A DNA stretch of 64,000 bases from Paenibacillus dendritiformis (GTDB lineage Bacteria > Bacillota > Bacilli > Paenibacillales > Paenibacillaceae): positions 1 to 64,000 of the forward strand of contig NZ_LDIG01000113.1 of assembly GCF_015845845.1 (NCBI RefSeq), given 5' to 3'. Every line of letters starts with the position of its first letter. Within the stretch, counting starts at the first letter, position 1. The notes below the pieces were generated by a model, which worked only from the letters and a program-made list of their open reading frames with translations, made no database searches and was not told the origin of the DNA. Positions 25,796 through 34,144 of this stretch are shown one piece after another. The position numbers were made by a program, and so were the translations under genes.

Positions 25796-26041
25796 CAGAT
25801 CATCTCCTGTTATAGAGAAGTATATTCCTTTTTTTCAAATGTCAAAACAAAAATATGCCGGGCTGATAAGCCGTAAGTCCCGATTCACAGGTCCGGCAGC
25901 AAAGGGGATGAATGGTTCATAATGAGGAGATATCCCGGGAGGCGCTTCGGAATACCAGTAAAAAATTAGGAAATTCCTCGCTGGGAATGAGAGCGGTGAT
26001 TCGCTATAATCATATCAAATTCAAGATAAGGGAATGGATGC

Positions 26042-27037
26042 ATGATGCGCATTACGATCAAACCGGAGCAAATCGATAATGTGGCAAACTTGTTCCACTT
26101 GGCATACGGGTTGTCCAAAACGCAAATGGAAGGCCTTCAAAAGGCCATCAAGTCGCTGGAATCGCAGTGGATGGGCATGGAGAAGAACCGCTTCTACAGC
26201 GAGTTCCAGTCGTCTCAGCAGGTGTTCTCTTCCTTCTTGGCGAAGCTCCAGGAGATAGAGCTGGAATTGAAGGATATCGCCCGCCGGTTCAGGGAAGGGG
26301 ACGGCACTCCAACCGGGGGAATTCAGGCCCTCTTGAATGCGGCTGTCATGGCGGCCAGCGGAGCGGTGTTCGTAAGCAGCGTGCTGGGGGCCGGAGCCCA
26401 GCCTGGCGCCGATTCCGCCGGAGAGCAATTCAAGGACTGGGACGAGGAAGACGTGAAGGAATATCAGAAATATGAGGACATTCTGAAGCAGGCGGAGGAG
26501 TTGGGCGATAAAAATCTGATGCAGGAAGCTCATGACAAGATGAATATTATCAACCTCAAATATGCGGATGAGGTGGAGAGAACGGATTACCTTGGGGGAG
26601 GAGAGACGACGAAGATGACGCGCGATTCCGTTGTCGTGAACTATCCGCTGCAGGAGGGCAACGACAAGACGATGATCTCGGTGGACCGCAAGGGCAACGT
26701 CGTCAGCTATGAAAAGGACGAATCAAAATATACATATTGGGAGCAAAAACATACGACGGGCAAATTCGAGAACTTTATGGGATCCGCGGCCAAAACGGCG
26801 ACCAGCTATGGCGTAGGCCTCTTGTTGACCCGGGGAAGCAAGCCATGGGTCCAGCATGCCTCGGGCGCAGGCGGGGCTTTCTTCCTGGACAAATACATTC
26901 CCCCGGTTCCTGATGTCGGAGAAACGCGGACGATGATCTACCGTACGAATATCGAGACGGGCAAAATCGAAAATATGGTCATCGTCACGAACGGCCAGAA
27001 GGATATTCAGTACCGGTATTGGAAGGAGTACAACTAG
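26042..27037 (+). CDS. WXG100-domain protein, possible type VII secretion effector
   Basis: A 331-aa protein whose first 90 residues form a WXG100-like helical hairpin: long helices flank the turn [15 protein letters not shown], with W43-x-G45 in the turn. A glycine/alanine-rich hydrophobic stretch follows at about 94-120 ([20 protein letters not shown]), then a charged region of roughly 200 residues with no recognised domain. Such two-part proteins are often substrates of type VII (Esx/Yuk) secretion, some of them toxins. AGGGAATGG lies eight bases before the ATG. No secretion genes are nearby. A small membrane protein overlaps its stop by one base, the usual layout for a toxin and its immunity partner. 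The toxin role is inference. Confidence 0.72.
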   Translation: MMRITIKPEQIDNVANLFHLAYGLSKTQMEGLQKAIKSLESQWMGMEKNRFYSEFQSSQQVFSSFLAKLQEIELELKDIARRFREGDGTPTGGIQALLNAAVMAASGAVFVSSVLGAGAQPGADSAGEQFKDWDEEDVKEYQKYEDILKQAEELGDKNLMQEAHDKMNIINLKYADEVERTDYLGGGETTKMTRDSVVVNYPLQEGNDKTMISVDRKGNVVSYEKDESKYTYWEQKHTTGKFENFMGSAAKTATSYGVGLLLTRGSKPWVQHASGAGGAFFLDKYIPPVPDVGETRTMIYRTNIETGKIENMVIVTNGQKDIQYRYWKEYN

Positions 27038-27270
27038 TGTGGATCAAATGGATGTTCTATACCGCGGTCGCCGCGTTTGTCGGATTTTTTCTGCTGGCCA
27101 CGCCGAAATACGATGCCGTTCGCTGGATGATTCTCGTCTTTTTTGCCGGTTATTTTGCCATTAAAAAATGGTGCTCCGCCAAATACCAGGGGCCATCGAT
27201 CCTCGTTCTGATGGCGGCTGTCATCATCATTACGGAAGTGCTGGTGGCGTATTCGGACGGAGCGCCGTAA
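27037..27270 (+). CDS. Small three-helix membrane protein, candidate immunity partner
   Basis: A 77-aa protein with hydrophobic segments near residues 5-22, 30-46 and 55-72 (WMFYTAVAAFVGFFLLA, WMILVFFAGYFAIKKW, SILVLMAAVIIITEVLVAY). Its GTG start shares a base with the TAG of the WXG100 gene and is preceded by GGAAGGAG eight bases away, so translation is coupled. No family is recognised. The tight overlap suggests that it must be made together with the upstream protein, as an immunity protein or a chaperone would be. Confidence 0.65.
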   Translation: MWIKWMFYTAVAAFVGFFLLATPKYDAVRWMILVFFAGYFAIKKWCSAKYQGPSILVLMAAVIIITEVLVAYSDGAP

Positions 27271-27276
27271 ATCAAT

Positions 27277-28341
27277 TCATTGGCCGACAGGCTTCCATTC
27301 GGCCTCGCTCAGCGGTTCTTCATACATTTCTTGCCCCTCGTAAATATAACCGCGGACTTGCTGCCGTTGCTCCGTGTCGCCTTCCGGCGCATCGGAGTTG
27401 AAGGTGAAGAAAGCGAGTCCGCCTTCGATCCATTCCTCGCGAAGGTGCAGGTAGCGCTGCCGGTATTCCGAGCGGGCAAAGAAATCGCCATAATCGGCGT
27501 GATTGCCGGTATTGACTCCTTCCGCCGTAGAGAACGCCGGAGAAGAGAAGGCGATCTGCCGGACAGTCTGCTCCTCCATATACAGGACGATCTCATGCTC
27601 CGAGGATTGATAGATCATCCGGTTCTCTTCCGCGGCCGCAGGCTGGCCCAATTGCCGAATGACTTCATCCTGCGTCATCCCGAGCGAGATTTTGCCGAGC
27701 GATTGTCCCGGCACGACAAGGTAGTCGGTATTGGCCGGCTCCGGGGTCCAGCGCGCATAGGCGCCGTCAACGGTGACAAAAGCGCCGAAACCAATATAGT
27801 TCTTATTGGTTGTTACGGTAAGATGATCATCTCCGAGAGACATGCGCAGTTCAAAGTCTTCATCTTCTACATCCGTAAAAACCGCCTCATTGCCAACCAT
27901 CTCGGCCACGCCGTTCTCGATGTTGCCGTGAGACCCATCCATCGTCTTCATATTGGTCACATGAAAAGCCATTAAGGAAAAGACCATCTGTCGTTCATCG
28001 ACGCTTTTAATTTCGATGGCGGCGGAATTATATTTATCCGACTCTGCCCACCTCCATGTGCCGAGCCACGCCGAGGCATTCACCGGGGCTTCCGCCTGCG
28101 GGGCCGCCGGCGATTCGAGTGTTTCCGGCGCTGCCGCAGGCTCGGATATGGTTCGAGCAGTGGAGGCGGGAGCCGACGGCGTGTTCGGACTTGCTGTCCC
28201 GGGCGCGCTCGTTCCTTCGCCGGGAGCGGAAGCCGCATCTTCTGGTGCGGGTACAGCCTGCTGTTCCTGGCCGCATGCCGTAAGGATGGTTACAGCGGCA
28301 AGTGCGGCCGCCATCCATCTCAGCCGCCTTATCTTTTTCAT
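27277..28341 (-). CDS. Lipoprotein of unknown function with Ala/Pro-rich linker
   Basis: A 354-aa secreted lipoprotein. The signal peptide RRLRWMAAALAAVTILTAC ends in an LTAC lipobox, after which the cysteine would be lipidated. A linker of Ala, Pro and Ser covers about residues 25-85. Two globular parts follow: LGTWRWAESDKYNSAAIEIK, and the later PGQSLGKISLGMTQDEVIRQ, which reads like an SmpA/BamE-type small module common in Gram-positive lipoproteins. The ATG at 28341 has AAGGAG 10 bases before it; the longer frame is rejected. It starts five bases after the phosphotransferase stop, so the two form one transcript. Confidence 0.8.
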   Translation of the reverse strand: MKKIRRLRWMAAALAAVTILTACGQEQQAVPAPEDAASAPGEGTSAPGTASPNTPSAPASTARTISEPAAAPETLESPAAPQAEAPVNASAWLGTWRWAESDKYNSAAIEIKSVDERQMVFSLMAFHVTNMKTMDGSHGNIENGVAEMVGNEAVFTDVEDEDFELRMSLGDDHLTVTTNKNYIGFGAFVTVDGAYARWTPEPANTDYLVVPGQSLGKISLGMTQDEVIRQLGQPAAAEENRMIYQSSEHEIVLYMEEQTVRQIAFSSPAFSTAEGVNTGNHADYGDFFARSEYRQRYLHLREEWIEGGLAFFTFNSDAPEGDTEQRQQVRGYIYEGQEMYEEPLSEAEWKPVGQ

Positions 28342-28346
28342 TATGC

Positions 28347-29258
28347 TCATTCTCCTTCGCTTGTCGGGCAAGTCTTCTGATCCTGATTCGATCCTAACAG
28401 TCTTCCAGCCGCTTCGGTATACGGCTCGGCCCACGTCAGCTTCGGCAAGTCAGCGGCGGCATCCCCGAAATAGGACGTCGTGAAATCGATCACGCCGCTC
28501 ACTTCCCAGCCTCGATCGATGTACTGCACGAGCACGTTTTCCGGCTTGAAGTCGCCCATGACGAAGCGGGGGGAGTCCAGGCTCTCCATCGTTGCCTGCG
28601 CGTTGTCCAATAGCTGCTCCACCCATGCCTTATCCCTATCCGTAATGACAGAGTACTTCGCGGCGTCGTCGAGCCAGTAGCGAATTGTTCCGTATAGCCA
28701 CTCTGTGTAGGAGCCGTCGAACGGGCGGATAAGGCCGCTGTCCGGATCGAATTCCCCGGGATGGTCGGCCTTCCACCCATGCAGCGCGCGCAGGGCGCTC
28801 CCGAGCTGAGCCGGGATGCTCACCCCATCTTCGCGATGAAGCAGGCGCAGCATCTCCGGATCGTGGATATGCCGTCCGGGGAGGCGGGGCATGAGTGCAT
28901 AGGTCCAGCCGAAAATATCCTCCGACTCATCTAGCAGATAGGGATAAGGCACCTTGACTCCGGTATTCGCGTGCAAATGGCGGACAAAATACGCTTGCTC
29001 CTTCCACTGTCCGGGATAGAGAGGATTGCCCTTCAGCACGAATTCCCCGGCTGTGGACGTCACGAACAGCGTCTGCTTCATGACCCCGTGCTCCGTAGGC
29101 GCGGTGTGAATCAATCGGCCCAGCCCGAACCGGTCCAGCATCCGCTGCAGTTGGCTGTCCGTCAGGTCGCCTAACGATTTCGAAGCGAAAAATACGGTTG
29201 TCGTCAACCGCTGCACCCCCGTTACAACTAGAATGAATGCTGATCCTTTCAAACGCAT
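28347..29258 (-). CDS. Aminoglycoside-phosphotransferase-family (APH) kinase
   Basis: A kinase-like protein of the APH/choline-kinase group. Key motifs: FVLKGNPLYPGQWKEQ for nucleotide-site lysine contacts, WTYALMPRLPGRHIHD as hinge, FVMGDFKPENVLV as Brenner motif (Asp and Asn present; the usual His is Met), and VIDFTTSYFGDAAAD as the Mg-binding Asp. The substrate may be a small metabolite such as homoserine or fructosamine, or an antibiotic; the sequence does not decide. The start is unclear: an ATG at 29258 is chosen, but a TTG at 29207 with GGGGGTG six bases ahead is possible. The lipoprotein gene follows immediately. Confidence 0.78.
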   Translation of the reverse strand: MRLKGSAFILVVTGVQRLTTTVFFASKSLGDLTDSQLQRMLDRFGLGRLIHTAPTEHGVMKQTLFVTSTAGEFVLKGNPLYPGQWKEQAYFVRHLHANTGVKVPYPYLLDESEDIFGWTYALMPRLPGRHIHDPEMLRLLHREDGVSIPAQLGSALRALHGWKADHPGEFDPDSGLIRPFDGSYTEWLYGTIRYWLDDAAKYSVITDRDKAWVEQLLDNAQATMESLDSPRFVMGDFKPENVLVQYIDRGWEVSGVIDFTTSYFGDAAADLPKLTWAEPYTEAAGRLLGSNQDQKTCPTSEGE

Positions 29259-29472
29259 GATACAGAAAAAGCGGCATGCCTGCAGGCAGCCGCAAAGTGG
29301 CAAATATCGATGCGATCTTCTACAATCCGCAATATCCAAAATTATCCTATCACTCGGATTCGGGGAAGTCAAAGCAATTCTCCGCAAGGGCGAAAATGCG
29401 GACAGGCCGTAGGCCCAGGCGGAACAAGATCTTCGCGCCGCCAACCGGAGCGCTTCCGGCGCCGCGAATGAA

Positions 29473-29502
29473 GACAGCCGGCTCCGCAGAGCCGGCTGTT
29501 TC
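29473..29502 (-). terminator. Hairpin terminator of odhAB
   Basis: ACAGCCGGCTC pairs perfectly with GAGCCGGCTGT across a short loop. The T-run is short in both directions, so strength is uncertain. It lies just beyond the odhB stop. Confidence 0.65.
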
Positions 29503-29528
29503 TACCTAAGTGCATAGGTGACGCGGCC

Positions 29529-30794
29529 TTATCCTTCGAGGAGCAGCGTCTCCGGATCTTCCAGCATCTCCTTGACCTTAACCAGGAAGCCGACCGCTTC
29601 CGCTCCATCGACGATGCGGTGATCGTAGGAGAGAGCGATATACATCATCGGACGGTTCTCCGAACGCTCTTCATCGATGGCGACCGGACGCAGTTGGATC
29701 TTGTGCATCCCGAGGATGCCGACCTGCGGCGCGTTCAAGATCGGCGTCGACAGCAGGGAGCCGAAAACGCCGCCGTTCGTGATCGTGAAGGAGCCGCCTT
29801 GCAGATCGGACAGCGCCAACGAGTTGGAGCGGGCCTTCGTCGCCAGTTCGGCGATGGAGCGCTCAATCTCCGCAAAGCTGAGGCGATCCGCGTCGCGAAC
29901 GACCGGCACGACGAGCCCTTCTTTCGCTGCCACGGCGATGCCGATATCGTAGAATTTCTTCACGAGAATATCTTGTCCGTCGATCTCGGCGTTCAGCAAC
30001 GGGTAAGCCTTCAATGCGCCGACGACCGCCTTCGTGAAGAAGGACATGAAGCCGAGACCGACATCATGCTTTTCCTTGAAGGCGTCTTTGCGCCGCTTGC
30101 GGATATCGAGAATCGCAGTCATGTCGACTTCGTTGAACGTCGTCAGCATGGCTGCCGTCTGCTGCGCCTCCACCAGGCGAGTCGCGATCGTCTGGCGGCG
30201 GCGGGACATGCGCTGGCGCTCGATCGGCTTGGCCGAATCGCCAGCCGCTCCGGAAGCCGGAGCCGCAGGCTTCGCCGGCGCGGCTGGAGCCGCCGCTGGC
30301 GCTGCCGCCGGGCGGGCCGCGTTCGCCTGCACGTCATCATGCTGGATGCGGCCGATCGGGTCGCGCGCAGCCACGCCGTTCAAGTCGATGCCTTTCTCCC
30401 TCGCCAGCTTGCGCGCCGCCGGAGACGCGTGGTATGCGCCGCTATCCGCAGCAGGCGCAGGCGCTGGGGCCGGCGCTGCCGGGGCTGCGGCCGGAGCGCT
30501 TTCCTTCTCTGCGGCAGCCGCTTCCGCCGCTGGAGCAGTTGCTGGAGCGCTTGCTCCCGCCCCGGAGCCGATGACGGCGATGACTTCGCCGACAGCGACA
30601 TTTTCGCCTTCCCCTCTCAGGATCGATTCAATGACTCCGCTCTCTTCGGCACTGATTTCCAGATTGACTTTATCGGTTTCCAACTCGGCGAGCAGATCCC
30701 CTTGACCTACCGTGTCGCCTACTTTGACAAGCCATTTATGCAAGGTTCCTTCCGATATCGATTCTCCAAGATCAGGCACTTTGATTTCAGCCAC
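29529..30794 (-). CDS. odhB: 2-oxoglutarate dehydrogenase E2, dihydrolipoyl succinyltransferase
   Basis: Transfers the succinyl group from lipoamide to CoA in the TCA cycle. It has 421 aa in the usual order: lipoyl domain at 1-78 with the lipoylated lysine K42 in [11 protein letters not shown], an Ala/Pro linker, a peripheral-subunit-binding domain ([20 protein letters not shown]), a second Ala/Pro linker, and the catalytic domain from about 195 with [16 protein letters not shown], which holds the active-site His and Asp. The GTG start has GGAGG nine bases before it. It follows odhA by 17 bases in one operon. E3 is not in the window, as usual for Bacillota, where it is shared with pyruvate dehydrogenase. 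Confidence 0.97.
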   Translation of the reverse strand: MAEIKVPDLGESISEGTLHKWLVKVGDTVGQGDLLAELETDKVNLEISAEESGVIESILRGEGENVAVGEVIAVIGSGAGASAPATAPAAEAAAAEKESAPAAAPAAPAPAPAPAADSGAYHASPAARKLAREKGIDLNGVAARDPIGRIQHDDVQANAARPAAAPAAAPAAPAKPAAPASGAAGDSAKPIERQRMSRRRQTIATRLVEAQQTAAMLTTFNEVDMTAILDIRKRRKDAFKEKHDVGLGFMSFFTKAVVGALKAYPLLNAEIDGQDILVKKFYDIGIAVAAKEGLVVPVVRDADRLSFAEIERSIAELATKARSNSLALSDLQGGSFTITNGGVFGSLLSTPILNAPQVGILGMHKIQLRPVAIDEERSENRPMMYIALSYDHRIVDGAEAVGFLVKVKEMLEDPETLLLEG

Positions 30795-30811
30795 GACCGT
30801 AACCTCCCAGG

Positions 30812-33658
30812 TTAATTAGTTTTTGTCGAGCGATGCAACGATTCGGTAATGATTTGGCGCTGTTCGAAACTATGGACATCCGCATACCCGCTCGCCGGGC
30901 TGGAATGCTCCGGACGTCCGATATAGTGGACAGGCACCTTCTTCGGAGCGACTTCGCGAAGCCGCGGCTCCATGTACGTCCAGGCGCCCATGTTTTTCGG
31001 TTCTTCCTGCACCCAGACGATCTCCTTCAGGGCCGGATAGCGTCCGATGATAGCCGCAATTTCCTCCTGCGGGAACGGATAGAGCTGTTCGACGCGGATC
31101 ATATGCAGCCAGGAGTGATCTCCATCCGACGTCTCCAGTTCCGTCTGCAGATCGATTGCCATCTTGCCGGTAGCCAGAATAAGGCGCTCCACTTTCTTCG
31201 GCTGCTGGCTTTCCAGGGCTTCATCCCAGACGGGATGGAAGTGCCCTTCGCTGAACTCGCGGGCCGGCGATGCGCTCCGCGGGTTGCGCAGCAGGCTCTT
31301 CGGCGCCATGACGATGAGCGGACGCGCTTCATCGGTTCCGCCGATCGCGGCCTGACGGCGCAGCAGATGGAAGTATTGCGCGGCGCTGGTCAAATTGACA
31401 ACCGTCCAGTTATGCTCGGCGGACGATTGCAGGAAGCGCTCCAGGCGGGCGCTGGAATGCTCCGGCCCTTGGCCCTCGAACCCATGCGGCAGCAGGACGA
31501 CGAGATTGGACTTCTGGTTCCACTTCGCCCGGCCGGCAGCGATGAACTGGTCGAAAATGACTTGCGCCGCATTGGCGAAGTCGCCGTATTGCGCCTCCCA
31601 AATCACGAGCGTCTCTGGCGCGAATACGTTATAGCCGTATTCATACCCGAGCACAGACGCCTCGGACAGCGGGCTGTTATAGATAGCGAAGGAGGCCTTC
31701 GCCTGCGGAATGCGGTGCAGCGGCGAGAACGTCTCGCCCGTGTGATAGTCGTGCAGCACGAGATGGCGTTGCGAGAAGGTGCCCCGCTCGGAATCTTGCC
31801 CGGTGATGCGGATCGGCTGCCCTTCCGCCAGGATCGTCGCGAACGCCAGCGTCTCGGCGAGCGCCCAGTCGACCTTCTCGCCCTCATCGAGCGCGTTGGC
31901 CCGGCGCTGCAAAATGCGCTGCAGCTTCGGATAGACCTGGAAGCCCTCCGGCACCACCAGCAGCTCGCGGTTAATCTCCCGCAACTGCTCGAGCGGCACG
32001 GCGGTGCCGTTGCCGGACAAGCGGCTTGGCGGCTCGCCCGTATTGTGGCGGTACGCCCGGTCGGTCGTCTCCTTCATTTTGTCATACGCCTGCTGCAGGA
32101 CGGCTTCGGCATCCTTCTTCATCTGTTCGATCTGCGCGTCGTCAACCAGGCCTTCCTGCTTCAACCGCTCGCCATAGAGGGCATACACGGTCGGATGCTG
32201 GTTCACCTTGCGGTACACGAACGGCGACGTTCCTTCCGGATCGTCCATCTCGTTGTGGCCGTGGCGGCGGTAGCCGATCAGATCGATCAGGAAGTCCTTC
32301 TTGAACACGCTCCGGTATTCGACCGCCATGCGAACGGCCGCGATGCACGCATCCGGATCGTCCGCGTTCACGTGCACGATCGGAATCTCGAAGCCTTTGG
32401 CCAGGTCGCTTGCATAATGCGTGGAGCGGGAGTCCTCGCTCTTCGTCGTGAACCCGATGCGGTTGTTGACGATAATATGCAGCGTGCCCCCGTTCCGGAA
32501 GCCGCGCAGCTTGTTGAAGTTGAGCGTCTCCGAGACGATGCCTTCCCCCGGGAAGGCGGCGTCGCCGTGCATGAGCACCGTCGCGGCCTTGCCGGTATCC
32601 TGGCGCGGATAGCCCGGCTGGCTGCGGTCATCCTGGGCGGCGCGGGAGAAGCCCTCCACGACCGGATTGACGTATTCCAGATGGCTCGGGTTATTCGCGA
32701 GCGTAACCTTGGTCCGCACGGTATTGCCTTCGGTTACGGAGCGATCGGCGCCCAGATGATACTTCACGTCGCCGGTCCAGCCGTAGTTGATCCCCATTGA
32801 GCCTTCCGACGGGAACAGGTCCTTGTTCGGAGAGTGATGGAACTCCGAGAAAATCTTGCCGTACGGCTTCCCAAGCACGTGCGCGAGCACGTTTAACCGG
32901 CCTCGATGAGCCATGCCCATGAGGATACGCTGAGTGCCGTTGGCCGCGGAGGCGCGGACGAGTTCGTCCAGCATTGGCACGAGAACATCGGTGCCTTCGA
33001 TCGAGAAGCGCTTCTGCCCGACGAAAGTGCGGTGCAGGAACGTCTCGAACTGCTCGACCTCGATCAGCCGTTTCAAGAGAGCGACGCGTTCGGCCGGAGT
33101 AAGCGGCTCCGGCGAGTTGAGGCATTCCGTATGTCTGCGCAGCCACTTCAATTCTTCCTCGTCATGCACGTGTCTGAATTCGTACGCGATGGATCGGGTG
33201 TATACCGCGCGCAGATGCTCAATCGCATCCCAGCAGGTGTGGACGCCGGCAGGCGCCTCCTTGAGCACGATTGAGGCAGGCAGAGCTTCCAGATCCGCGC
33301 GGGTCAAGCCGTAGGTCTCCGGCTCGAAGCGGCGGGTATCCACGGGCGGATTAATGCCCAATGGATCGATATCGGCCGCCAGATGGCCAAAGGTGCGAAT
33401 AATGCCGGCCAGCTTGACGGCGGAGACGACTTTATTTAATCCGTCCCCGTCCAGCGAGACCGGAGCAGCGGCTCCCGCTGCTTGGGAACCGATTGAAGCA
33501 GGCGGCGGCCCGAAGCGGGCGAACAGGTCCCGGTAATTCGCTTCGACGGATTCGGGATCGTTAACGTATTGCTCGTACTGTTCCTGGATGTACCCGAGAT
33601 TGGGTCCATAGTAATCCTTCCATACCCTTTCCTTCTCAGTAACTTCTGCAGCCGACAT
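30812..33658 (-). CDS. odhA: 2-oxoglutarate dehydrogenase E1 component
   Basis: Thiamine-diphosphate-dependent decarboxylase of 948 aa that opens the 2-oxoglutarate dehydrogenase reaction. Markers: the N-terminal E2-contact helix ([18 protein letters not shown]), [14 protein letters not shown], the substrate-site [20 protein letters not shown], the thiamine/metal region [20 protein letters not shown], and the C-terminal transketolase-like part with [10 protein letters not shown] and [27 protein letters not shown] precedes the ATG. It is the first gene of the odhAB operon; about 200 bases upstream a minus-strand TATAAT (around 33874-33879) may be its -10. Confidence 0.97.
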   Translation of the reverse strand: MSAAEVTEKERVWKDYYGPNLGYIQEQYEQYVNDPESVEANYRDLFARFGPPPASIGSQAAGAAAPVSLDGDGLNKVVSAVKLAGIIRTFGHLAADIDPLGINPPVDTRRFEPETYGLTRADLEALPASIVLKEAPAGVHTCWDAIEHLRAVYTRSIAYEFRHVHDEEELKWLRRHTECLNSPEPLTPAERVALLKRLIEVEQFETFLHRTFVGQKRFSIEGTDVLVPMLDELVRASAANGTQRILMGMAHRGRLNVLAHVLGKPYGKIFSEFHHSPNKDLFPSEGSMGINYGWTGDVKYHLGADRSVTEGNTVRTKVTLANNPSHLEYVNPVVEGFSRAAQDDRSQPGYPRQDTGKAATVLMHGDAAFPGEGIVSETLNFNKLRGFRNGGTLHIIVNNRIGFTTKSEDSRSTHYASDLAKGFEIPIVHVNADDPDACIAAVRMAVEYRSVFKKDFLIDLIGYRRHGHNEMDDPEGTSPFVYRKVNQHPTVYALYGERLKQEGLVDDAQIEQMKKDAEAVLQQAYDKMKETTDRAYRHNTGEPPSRLSGNGTAVPLEQLREINRELLVVPEGFQVYPKLQRILQRRANALDEGEKVDWALAETLAFATILAEGQPIRITGQDSERGTFSQRHLVLHDYHTGETFSPLHRIPQAKASFAIYNSPLSEASVLGYEYGYNVFAPETLVIWEAQYGDFANAAQVIFDQFIAAGRAKWNQKSNLVVLLPHGFEGQGPEHSSARLERFLQSSAEHNWTVVNLTSAAQYFHLLRRQAAIGGTDEARPLIVMAPKSLLRNPRSASPAREFSEGHFHPVWDEALESQQPKKVERLILATGKMAIDLQTELETSDGDHSWLHMIRVEQLYPFPQEEIAAIIGRYPALKEIVWVQEEPKNMGAWTYMEPRLREVAPKKVPVHYIGRPEHSSPASGYADVHSFEQRQIITESLHRSTKTN

Positions 33659-33731
33659 GAATGCTAGACCTCCTTACGGATTATGCCAAATCTATGAGTA
33701 TATCTAAAATGACATACCCAATGTTTGCGTT

Positions 33732-33744
33732 TACACTTAGTGTA
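33732..33744. promoter_or_regulatory. Palindrome in the odhA leader
   Basis: TACACT-T-AGTGTA is a perfect inverted repeat located 74 bases before the odhA start, between a possible minus-strand -10 box near 33874 and the coding region. It could be an operator for odhAB. No matching regulator is in the window. Confidence 0.3.
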
Positions 33745-34019
33745 CCACTTGTTCGCCAGAAATTAAAATAAAATGGACGTTTTTACGAGAATAAAATGTG
33801 GAATTTATCATGGTAAATGTTCCGAGCCTATTTTCTCAATCCTTTCTCATAGAAACGATTGTTCATCGTACATTATTATACAATTTCATGCAGAAAATAG
33901 AAACTTAAAAGAGAGAGGCGATTCCCACTCCCGATCTCTTCGACTATAATAGAGATATCGGTAACACCACGACGAATTTCCAGATAGCTTGGCATGAGCC
34001 GGATTGGTTCCCGGCTTCC

Positions 34020-34113
34020 GAAGCATCGCCGTATCTCTGAAGCATCAACGGATCTCAACGTTATCTCTGAAGCATTACCGCATTTCTGAAGCATTACCGC
34101 ATCTCTGATGCAC
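34020..34113 (+). repeat. 19-bp tandem repeat, about four copies
   Basis: Units GAAGCATCGCCGTATCTCT (34020-34038), GAAGCATCAACGGATCTCA, a shortened ACGTTATCTCT, GAAGCATTACCGCATTTCT (34069-34087) and GAAGCATTACCGCATCTCT (34088-34106) are followed by a partial GATGCAC. The array ends about 30 bases before the transglutaminase gene. The rest of 33745-34019 shows only AT-rich sequence. Confidence 0.8.
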
Positions 34114-34144
34114 CAAATCTGCGAGAAGACAGGGGACGAAGTGG

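Noticed and set aside
29619-32800. Long plus-strand open frames over odhAB (398 and 655 codons)
   Set aside because: Antisense shadows of odhB and odhA with no ribosome binding site and no protein-like motifs.
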